From positions 868,001 through 932,000 of the forward strand of contig JAJTUP010000009.1 in the NCBI GenBank assembly GCA_021399435.1: 64,000 bases of DNA. The letters are read 5' to 3'. Under the pieces are notes generated by a model. It was not told the origin of the DNA. It worked only from the letters and a program-made list of their open reading frames with translations, and made no database searches. Position 1 is the first letter of the stretch. Each line of letters begins with the position of its first letter. The translations under genes and the position numbers were made by a program. Source of the DNA: Diaporthe sp. PMI_573. Taxonomy: Eukaryota; Ascomycota; Sordariomycetes; Diaporthales; Diaporthaceae. Positions 55,591-64,000 of this stretch are shown here, in pieces.

Positions 55591-56954
55591 TGTGCATGGC
55601 GGGTCCTGGTCCACGACGGACACGTCGACGCAGAGGTTGTTCGATTGATGTGATGATGTGGAACGAGCAAGGACTCGGGGATAGAGACAGGTTTCTTAAA
55701 AAAAAAAAAACAGCGACAGAGAGGACGAGATGGTTGGAGGGTGTGCAAACAGTAGAGCGTTTGAGGTTTCCAAGGTTGTGGCAGTCAGTCGAGCAAACGA
55801 ACAGATGAGTCATCCCAGTTGCTGGGTACCTACCTAGGTACCAACACAACTGGAAAGCGAGGTCGTTCTTTCCTTGGGCTACAGCAGTAAGATACAGTTG
55901 CTGGCAGACCAAAAGTGAGATACAGCAGCTGCAACCTGCTCGTTGCCCAACCTGAAACTTGGTAGTAGGAGCCCACAGGTATCGACGCGACTTGGTGCCT
56001 GCATGTACACCCACAAGAAATGGTTGCGGCCAATTGCAGTTGTCTTTGATGTTTACGCAGCGGAGCGTACTAGTAGAGCTCAGGTCCAAGCTTTGATGAG
56101 TTGCCCAAGAAACTGCAGCTGCCCGTGTCGACTTTTCTGCAACCGCGGCAGCAGCACTTTTCGGTAGTAGGCTTCAGACCACCAAGCAGATCATAGCAAT
56201 TATACGGAAAACGAATTGAATTCAACCCAATCGTTTCCGTCGATGTTAGGACTTTTACTGTACAAAATGGGGTGAGTCCAGATTGCCTTGAGCGGTTCTG
56301 TGTGATACTCAGCCGAGTGCTGAAGAGCCTCACGGCAGCTTGGAACAGGGTTCATGGCCTGCACCAGACGTGCGGTATCAATTCAGCCTGCGAACCAGAC
56401 AATCACAGGCCACATCTCTCCCTTCTGCTCGTGTGGTAATTAGGCCATGTCAATGTTGAACCCCTTCTGGAAAGACCTCTATTGAACACACGGGAGATAC
56501 TGCCATCTACGAGAACGTTGCTGCCCTGTTGGATGGGCATTCCTGCCGCTTGACTTGTCATAAATGCCTTGCATTACATTGCCCCTTTGAAAGCACTCAG
56601 AGTTTAGTTATATGCTGCATTTTAGAAGTCTAGGTAATTATACATGTGCAGCCATTTTGCAGATTTCTAGAGTCCCGAAGTTTTTCCATGCACCCTGCTG
56701 ATCTGGGGTAAGCCAATTGAGGCTAAATTCATATTTGCTTGAGCTATTCCCAAAGAGGCCTGCATTCTTACTCTTGGCTCTTGTCCGGAAGGGAGTGCCG
56801 TTAGGGCGGCTTAATTTGCACGATCCTGTTGGCGGGGATGCAGACTCATTTCATCTTGGCGGTTGACAACATGGGCATATATTAACACGAAGGTCCCGTT
56901 TCAACTCTGTCCCGCATCTGCTTATCCGAGGATGTCTCCGGATCACCCGCGAAA
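55591..56954. other. Divergent intergenic region, hypothetical / GH94
   Basis: About 1.36 kb. It contains a run of 13 A at 55698-55710 and a perfect palindrome TACCTAGGTA at 55831-55840 inside GGTACCTACCTAGGTACC. A TATA-like CATATATTAA lies at 56876-56885, about 70 bp before the GH94 start. No gene is supported. Confidence 0.5.
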
Positions 56955-59345
56955 ATGGCATCGCGAGACACTGCCCTCTTGGGCCCGACACCGGATGGCG
57001 ACCGCTATGAACTCACCAGCCCAACAGCACTACCCCAGGCGGGCGGGTTCCTCTGGAACCAGAAGATGATGATACATTTCACCTGTCGTGGTTATGCCAC
57101 CGCCCAATTCATGCAGCCTGAGCCCGCCAAATACTCGCATGCGCCAAACATTGAGGCGAGAACCTTCATGCAACCCGAGCAGAACTACTACACCCATCAT
57201 CCCGGCCGCTTTGTCTATGTCAAGGACGAGGAGACTGGAAACATCTTCTCGGCGCCTCATGAGCCTGTCCGCGCCAAGCCGGAACGCTTTGTTTTCTCTG
57301 CAGGCAAGAGTGATGCGTCCTGGACGACGCAGGGGCTCGAGGGCATCCAGGTGGAGATGACCTTGGCCCTGCCAACGCACGATGTCGCAGAATTGTGGAC
57401 GCTCAAGGTCAAGAATACATCAGCCCGCGCACGGAGAATCAGCGTGTATCCCTACTTCACCATCGGTTACATGTCATGGATGAATCAAGGGGCAGAGTAT
57501 CGTGCTGACCTTGGGGGCATTGTCGGAAGCAGCATCACCCCGTACCAAAAAGCGGAGGACTATGCTAAAAACAAGTTCCTAAAGGACAAGACTTATTTTC
57601 TTTGTGAAGTGCCACCTTCCGCATGGGAGACAAATCAGAAATCGTTCGAGGGAGAAGGTGGCCTTCATGCTCCCTCAGCGGTGCTGGAAGGCGAGAACCT
57701 GAAGAATGGAGATGCACGCTACGAAACGCCGGCCGCAGCTGTGCAATACCGCGTTGGCCTCACGCCAGGCGAGGAAAGGACCTACCGCTTCATGTTTGGT
57801 CCAGCTTTTGATGATGCCGAGATCGGATCTATGAGGGAGAAGTACCTCAGCTCAGACGCCTTTGCCCAGTCGGCACGGGATTACGCTGCCTACATCCAGT
57901 CCGGGAGAGGCCGCCTCCAGATGAAGACACCAGATGCGGCGCTTGACAACTTCGTCAACAACTGGCTGCCCCGCCAGGTATTCTACCACGGTGACGTGAA
58001 CCGCCTGACCACGGACCCGCAGACGCGGAATTACCTCCAGGACAACATGGGGATGAGCTATGTCAACCCTGCCGTGGCGCGCAAGGCTATCGTGACAGCC
58101 GTGTCCCAGCAGGAGGAGACGGGTGCCATGCCGGACGGCATCCTGCTGTCGCCCGATGCGGAGCTCAAATACATCAACCAGGTCCCGCATACAGACCACT
58201 GCGTGTGGCTCCCCATCGCGTTGGAAGTGTACCTCTCCGAGACTGGCGACTATGAATTGCTCCAAGAGGCCGTCCCAGGACGTCGTGGGGAGACGCTCAC
58301 CGTCTTTGACCGTCTGTGCCGCGCGATGGACTGGCTTCTCTCGTCAAACGCTAGGGATGAATACGGGCTTAGTTACATCGCCCAGGGGGACTGGTGCGAT
58401 CCCATGAACATGGTAGGATGGAAAGGCCGAGGCGTGTCGGGCTGGCTGACTGTCGCCACTGGATACGCGCTGAAGCTGTGGGCAGAGATATGCGCTGATT
58501 CCAAGCAGCCAGGCGCGGCGGACAAATATCGCGCAGGCGCGAAGGAGGTCAACGAAGCGGCGGCCAAGCACCTCTGGGAGGGCGACTGGTTCCTGCGCGG
58601 CATCACCGACGACAACAGGGTGTTTGGCGTCAAGGACGACAAGGAGGGCAAGATCTGGCTGAACCCCCAGGCGTGGTCCATCCTCGGCGGCGCGGCGGAC
58701 GCCGACAAGATCGCCAAGATGCTGCCCCACGTCGACGAGCTGCTGGGCACCCCGTACGGGGTGCTCATGTTCTGGCCGCCCTTCAGCGGGATGGTCGAGG
58801 ACATCGGCCGCGTGACACAGAAGTTCCCCGGTCAGGGCGAGAACGGGTCCGTGTACAACCACGCTGCCGTCTTCTACATCCACGCGCTCTACAGCATCGG
58901 CGAGGCGGACCGCGCCTACAAGCTCCTGCGCCAGATGCTTCCCGGCCCCGGCGAGGACGACTACCTGCGGAGGGGCCAGCTGCCGGTATACATCCCCAAC
59001 TACTACCGAGGCGGCTGGAAGGAGTTCCCCGACCGCGCGGGGCGGTCGAGCCAGCTGTTCAACACCGGCACCGTGTCGTGGGCCTACCGCTGCTTCATCG
59101 AGGGCCTATGCGGGCTCCGGGGCGACGCCGGTGGGCTGAGGGTGAAACCGCAGCTGCCCTCGGACTGGGACGGCATCACGGTGAAGCGGCTCTTCCGCGG
59201 GGCCGAGTTCAACGTGGATATCCGTCGTGGGGATGTCGAGCAGGTGCAGGTGGTTCTCGACGGCAAGGCACTCCCAGAGGCGCTCATCACCGGCGTGGAG
59301 TCTGGCAGGACATATGATGTCTCCGTGCTAGTACCAGCGAAATAG
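56955..59345 (+). CDS. GH94 phosphorylase, probably cellobionic acid phosphorylase
   Basis: A single uninterrupted frame of 796 residues of glycoside hydrolase family 94, inverting phosphorylases that cleave beta-linked disaccharides with phosphate. The N-terminal beta-sandwich is followed by the (alpha/alpha)6 barrel, with landmarks [26 protein letters not shown] and [12 protein letters not shown]. The catalytic acid is Asp482 in [11 protein letters not shown]; the usual GDWND reads [25 protein letters not shown] and [16 protein letters not shown] contain the phosphate- and substrate-binding loops. Fungal GH94 enzymes characterised so far (Neurospora) act on cellobionic acid, the product of cellulose oxidation, giving glucose 1-phosphate and gluconate; no signal peptide is present, fitting an intracellular role. 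The lack of introns and rarity among fungi suggest old bacterial origin. Start ATG has A at -3. Confidence 0.9.
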   Translation: MASRDTALLGPTPDGDRYELTSPTALPQAGGFLWNQKMMIHFTCRGYATAQFMQPEPAKYSHAPNIEARTFMQPEQNYYTHHPGRFVYVKDEETGNIFSAPHEPVRAKPERFVFSAGKSDASWTTQGLEGIQVEMTLALPTHDVAELWTLKVKNTSARARRISVYPYFTIGYMSWMNQGAEYRADLGGIVGSSITPYQKAEDYAKNKFLKDKTYFLCEVPPSAWETNQKSFEGEGGLHAPSAVLEGENLKNGDARYETPAAAVQYRVGLTPGEERTYRFMFGPAFDDAEIGSMREKYLSSDAFAQSARDYAAYIQSGRGRLQMKTPDAALDNFVNNWLPRQVFYHGDVNRLTTDPQTRNYLQDNMGMSYVNPAVARKAIVTAVSQQEETGAMPDGILLSPDAELKYINQVPHTDHCVWLPIALEVYLSETGDYELLQEAVPGRRGETLTVFDRLCRAMDWLLSSNARDEYGLSYIAQGDWCDPMNMVGWKGRGVSGWLTVATGYALKLWAEICADSKQPGAADKYRAGAKEVNEAAAKHLWEGDWFLRGITDDNRVFGVKDDKEGKIWLNPQAWSILGGAADADKIAKMLPHVDELLGTPYGVLMFWPPFSGMVEDIGRVTQKFPGQGENGSVYNHAAVFYIHALYSIGEADRAYKLLRQMLPGPGEDDYLRRGQLPVYIPNYYRGGWKEFPDRAGRSSQLFNTGTVSWAYRCFIEGLCGLRGDAGGLRVKPQLPSDWDGITVKRLFRGAEFNVDIRRGDVEQVQVVLDGKALPEALITGVESGRTYDVSVLVPAK

Positions 59346-60013
59346 CTTGAAGTCAACACCCGCGTTCCGTGGTACCGGCAATCAAGCCCCGGACAGCACA
59401 TTATCATAGACTAACGGCATCGGAGGAGTCCCGACTTATTGAATAGACTGTTCACTATTCGTGCTGATCGTCCATCCTGCCAGTGGTGATAATCTTACCC
59501 GACGTACGAGTTTACCCGATCATGGTCTGTACTCCAGGCACGCGTGGTAAGAAATGACAGGCTTGCATTGCATCATCTCGCGGTAGGTTTGATCTCTCAG
59601 CCGGTGAAGGCCGGTGAGTCCGGCGAAGTAGACGCCAATCGAGAGGTTGCCGAGGGATAAGCGGATATTCTCTCAAGGCTACCAACCAAAACACGTCATT
59701 GATTGTGGTGTGATTGATAGCGTTGTGCTGACAATGTGGTGTTGGTGAGGAGAAGACAGCCCGAAAAACGTAACACGACCTGTGACGCGATTCCAACACG
59801 TCTTGGCACTCGAGCGAAATGGGTAGGTGATATAGCAGATTCTGCAATCTCCAGGTGCTATCACCTCTTGGGTGTGGAGCCGTCACCGGCCACCAATTCG
59901 TCCCGAAAGCTTGTTTCCCCTGATATAATGCCATACCCGGGCTCAGGACCTGAGTTGTTTGTGTCCGGGTCGAACGGCACCTGCAAGCCTTTTACTAGCA
60001 ATTGAGTGCAGTT
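59346..60013. other. Intergenic region between GH94 and dipeptidyl peptidase genes
   Basis: About 670 bp between two tandem plus-strand genes, with ordinary 3' and 5' flank character. Antisense open frames (59512-59934) have no motif. Confidence 0.5.
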
Positions 60014-62412
60014 ATGGCTCTCAAGAACGCACTCTGGGCTTCGAGCCTACTCCTCGGCTCGGCTCGGGCCATCACTACCGAGTAAGAGCTCGAACCGATA
60101 GTTATCACTAAACAAACAAATTGATCAAAGCTGACAAGCCACTCTAGGGGAATTCTTGCTGCTCCGCGACGAAGCACCGCAAATGTCAATCCCAGCGGAG
60201 TACGTAAATGCTGCAGGATGACTTTCCAGACCTGACAAAAAGTCTAATTTAGAGCAGACAACAGCGCTCTTCTCGTCCACGACTTACAATTGGACAACAC
60301 ACAAGTCGTCGACGACGTGGCAGCTGTTGGACGTCACCAGTGGTGCTGTCACAGAAGCACCGTTCGACTCCAGTGTGTCTGAGGTTGTGTGGGTAGGCCC
60401 GAAAAATACCAGCATTCTGTACATTAACGGAACAAATGATGATGTTCCCGGGGGCGTCACGCTCTATACTGCCGATGTAGCAGCGGACGAGTTCTCGCCG
60501 TACGTATCTTTGATCCCCAAGAGCAGTCCCTTGATGCATTTATTAATTTGGTGTAGAACTCTCGTCGCATCTCTGGATGCTCCTTTCCAAGGCCTCAAGG
60601 CCGTGCAGACTGACTCTGGTTCCATCAACTTTGTAGTCAACTCCCTTGCTTACTGGAACAACGGATCAGCATACAACCCAGAGCTCGCGAGCACCCCACT
60701 GAGCACCGGCCAGCTCTACGACGCAAATTTCATCCGCCATTGGGACACCTATATCGCTGCTGAACGATATGCGATCTTCAGTGGCGTGTTGTCTGGTGGC
60801 ACTGGCAACCTCACTTTTAACGGCGAGGTGAAGAACCTGCTTTCTGGTCTGAACGCCAGCGTGACTCGACCCGAAACCCCAGTGCAGCCATTTGGCGACC
60901 AAGGCGATTATGATATCAGCCCCGACGGTAGCACAGTGGCCTTCCTGACCAAGGCACCGGAGCTGCCAAAAGCGAACTACACGGCGAGCTACATCTACCT
61001 GGTGCCACACGACGGCTCCGAAGCTCCGGTCACAGTCAATGGTCCCGGCAGCACTGCACCCGAAGCTGCCAAGGGCGCTTCCGGGGCTCCAAAGTGGTCT
61101 CCTGATGGAAACAAGCTTGCATACGTGCAACAGAATGGCATTTCATACGAGTCTGACCGTTCCCAACTCTACGTTGCCAGTATCAACGGCCTCGAGGCTG
61201 AGGTCTCTCCAGTCGCCGAGGACTGGGATTCGAGCCCGGCTGGGGTTCAATGGAGCGCCGATGGTGCAGACCTGTGGGTTACTTCTGGGCTCCACGCTTC
61301 AAACCGCATTTTCGTAATCCCTCATGACGCGGAGGCGTCCTTCGAACCAGTCAACATCACTGGGCCGGACACCACGCTCTCTGACTTTGCTATCTTGCGT
61401 GACGGCTCTGCGCTCGTGTCCGCGGCGGCGAGCTGGACGAGTCGCATCTTCTACGCACAGGCACCCGGTGAGGACAAGACCGTTCTCTTCACCGCCAACG
61501 AAATCGACCCCGAGCTCGAAGGACTGAAACCTGACTCTGTCTCGAACTTCTGGTACGAGGGCGGGGATGGCGACCAGATTCAGACCTTCGTCTTCTATCC
61601 AACGGACTTCGACCCAACCAAAAAGTATCCGTTGGCCTTCATTGTGCACGGTGGTCCGCAGTCGACTCAAGCCGACAACTGGAGCACGAGGTGGAACCTG
61701 CGACTTTGGGCTGACCAAGGTTTCGTCGTGACCAGCCCCCAGTTTACCGGATCGCCTAGCTATGGGCAGGCTTTCACAGACAAGATTCAGGGCAACTGGG
61801 GTGGCACACCCTACCGCGACCTCGTCAAGCTATTCGAGTACCTTGAGGCCAATGTGTCGTACATTGACACTGAAAATGCCATCGCGGCTGGTGCCTCCTA
61901 CGGAGGTTTCATGTAAGCATTCTGATGCATGCACGCAGTTCGTATGTGCAATTACTGACTGAAATTTCCCCAGGACAAACTGGATCCAGGGTCACGACCT
62001 CGGCCGCAAGTTCAAAGCCATCGTCACGCACGACGGCAAGCTGAACCAGATCGGCTCCTACGGCACCGAGGAGCTGTGGTTCATCCAACAGGACCAGAAC
62101 GGGACTATCTGGGACAACCGCGCCAACTACGAGCGGTGGGACCCGCTCTACTACGCCAACAATTTCAGCACGCCGCAATTCGTTGTCCACAACGACCTCG
62201 ACTTCCGGCTGCCCGTCGCCGAGGGCATAATGCTCTTCAACATTTTGCAGAGCCTGGGCGTGCCCTCCCGGTTCCTGCATTTCCCTGACGAGGGCCACTG
62301 GGTCCTGAACCGGGAGAACAGCCTGGTGTGGCATAAGGGCATCTTCAACTGGATCAGGTACTGGACTGGACAGGATGAAGAGTTGATTCAGGACATTGTT
62401 ATTCATCAGTAG
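60014..62412 (+). CDS. dpp5: Secreted dipeptidyl peptidase 5 (S9 family serine peptidase)
   Basis: Five exons (60014-60081, 60148-60199, 60258-60499, 60557-61912, 61974-62412), all in phase, encode 718 residues. The signal peptide is [19 protein letters not shown]. The N-terminal part is a beta-propeller with WD40-like PD40 blades ([26 protein letters not shown]). The C-terminal alpha/beta hydrolase carries the triad Ser568 in GASYGGFM, Asp649 in HNDLDFRLP and His681 in EGHWV. Several N-glycosylation sequons are present. Dipeptidyl peptidase V of Aspergillus and dermatophytes is a major secreted enzyme releasing X-Ala and similar dipeptides, so a nutritional role is likely. The intron at 61913 separates Met573 of the active-site strand. 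Exon 3's acceptor (CAG at 60257) is one of several close candidates and so least certain. Confidence 0.95.
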
Positions 62413-64000
62413 ACCGGGGGCCTAACCCCACAAGAGCAACTGCTTAGCATACCCCCATCGGCGTAATATCGTCCGGAAAATAACTGATTCGGGTCTGATA
62501 ATTGAATGATAAAAGGAGGCCTGACGTCTTCCTACCCCAGCACGAAGCGGAGCTCCAGAATAGGGGTGGCTGCCTACCAAAATCGCGTATTCATCAATTT
62601 TCACTGCGATGCCATGGAGCGGCATTATCATGAGCGTATTCTTCTGGAGGAAAACGTGATTCCAACGGATCTGACGACATATACCGTGCAATCATATACT
62701 AGTGGTAATGTATGACGCTAAAGCGACAGCTCAGGGCGATGCTGGCCCCTTGAAAGAGAAGCTGTGAGAACTCACAGGTGCTGCCGGGGCAGTTTCCTGG
62801 GTGGCCACCGTCACTTGGGTAATTTTGCTTAGAGATATGTCATTGCGCGCGTACATAGTATCCGCATCTTCATCAAATTGGGCCTGTATTTCGTGAATTT
62901 GGGCCCTCGGCCCCAGTCCTTCGTATAATATTCTGGAGATAGTGGCGCCAGGGGATGAATTTCTAGCCGAAGTCTAAGGCTTGGCTGGCCAGGTTGCCAT
63001 AAAGAAAGAGCCTCACGGCGCCTCAGGGCTTGGGGTGGGTTGTTCATTAATTTTTATTGGCACTGAGATGTGCCACGGTGGGCCAAGACGACCAAGCTTC
63101 GCAATATCAGGACCTCGGTTCACCTCCCGAGACAGGGGTGCGATCAGCGGTACGCTACAGTCTTGACAGGTCCGGTGCCCAGGTGTGCTTGGTAGCCAAC
63201 AACTCGGCGTCCGTTGTGTTCCGATGGAATAAGAACCAACAGGCTCGTTGGCGGAAAGCCCGATGATCCATGGACCATGGCGCTTCGAAGCTTTACCGAG
63301 TAATCTATTGGCGACTTCGCGACGGCACCTGAAAGAAGTAGACTAAAGCGGCTCCTCGGAGCGAATATGGTTGTTCGTCCGCGCCCATTATTGTTCGGCG
63401 CGAGATGAAACTTGTGGGAATAAGAGTGGGCTTGCATTCCTAAAATGATGCGAGGTAGCACGCGCATCACGTTGTTCCTTGCAGGAACCGTGGGTCGGTG
63501 CAACGTTGGGGGCTATTTCGTGTACCTAAACGTGCTCGTCATGTTGAAACGAAGTTTGGTACTCGATGGGATGACGTGGAGCTGACAGCCCAGCGTCCCC
63601 GGTTCCCGGGCCCATTGCAACCCCCCCTTTACACAGCAGGCTAGAAAATCGTGCTATCTACAAAGTAAATACGCGTGAGGGATCCCTACCCAGCTCACCT
63701 GGCAATAAAGTGAAGGGGCCAGCCCCAGGCCCAACTTGGACAAGCTGTGGAGATGCCAAGACCGAATCGAGACATTGGATGATATTCAAGGGGTTTTGCG
63801 TCCACACACACTTTTCCTGATTCTTCGCCCAACAAGCGCTCCAGCCAAACGGATCTAGATGCAGAGCTCTCAGTCCAGACCTTTGAGCCGCCATCTCCAT
63901 ATCCCAAGCGGGTCACGATGAGAAGCGTAGGCGCTAGAACTGCCGACGGGCAGATGGGCTGTGGAGGACGCCTATTATTCTCCGTTGCTTCGCCATTATC
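62413..64000. other. Gene-free right end of the window
   Basis: About 1.6 kb after the peptidase stop. Open frames on both strands are short (up to 119 residues) and lack motifs. A gene could begin beyond the right edge. Confidence 0.5.

Noticed and set aside
56070..56333. An 87-residue minus-strand open frame upstream of GH94
   Set aside because: No start context, no motif, and lies in the promoter interval.
56955..62412. A cellulose-degradation cluster formed by GH94 and its neighbour
   Set aside because: The neighbour is a peptidase, not a glycosidase or sugar transporter, so there is no functional cluster.

Overview
The window comes from the nuclear genome of a filamentous ascomycete, probably a sordariomycete. 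Genes are interrupted by short introns (about 57-110 nt) with GTRNGT-type donors and CTRAC-type branch points. The gene set is typical of Pezizomycotina, and there is one repeat island with the mutation pattern of repeat-induced point mutation (RIP). No species can be named from the sequence alone. No rRNA, tRNA or CRISPR array was found.

Layout. 1-5441 (minus): N-terminal three quarters of the TOR kinase, running off the left edge. 6087-6938 (plus): RTF2. 7136-9017 (minus): glucosidase II beta. 9419-10609 (plus): GCIP/cyclin-D1-binding-like protein. 11709-12692 (plus): NmrA-like oxidoreductase. 12975-14470 (minus): GH18 chitinase. 16257-17629 (minus) and 18240-19142 (plus): a head-to-head pair encoding the two halves of a Tm-1-like protein. 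19651-20766 (plus): cytochrome c heme lyase. 21102-21830 (minus): small secreted protein. 23114-25011 (minus): Zn2Cys6 regulator. 25890-26900 (minus): hypothetical. 28148-29896 (plus): RRM/nucleolar-like protein. 30695-31852 (minus): two-span membrane protein. 32898-35992 (plus): ABC1/ADCK2-type mitochondrial kinase with an 809-nt intron. 37236-39457 (plus): copper amine oxidase. 40079-41395 (minus): disordered hypothetical. 41850-49162: a complete but decayed Ty1/copia LTR retrotransposon read on the minus strand, with identical 5-bp target duplications. 51077-51685 and 52577-55590 (minus): two hypotheticals. 56955-59345 (plus): intronless GH94 phosphorylase. 60014-62412 (plus): secreted dipeptidyl peptidase 5.

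Most of the window is ordinary conserved chromosome: growth control (TOR), replication (RTF2), ER glycoprotein folding (glucosidase II beta), mitochondrial biogenesis (heme lyase, ADCK2-like). Accessory functions are scattered among these: chitin, cello-oligosaccharide and peptide breakdown, amine oxidation, and a small secreted protein. Many neighbours are divergently transcribed and share promoters; two of these promoters hold perfect palindromic sites (back-to-back GATA sites at TOR/RTF2, a CRE at the Tm-1-like pair).

The points most worth following are the divergent Tm-1-like pair, the 809-nt intron that cuts the ABC1 KxGQ signature, and the copia element whose reading frame has decayed only by substitutions. 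I see no clearly undescribed multi-gene system. The Tm-1-like pair, a conserved unit of unknown biochemical role in fungi, is the nearest thing to one.
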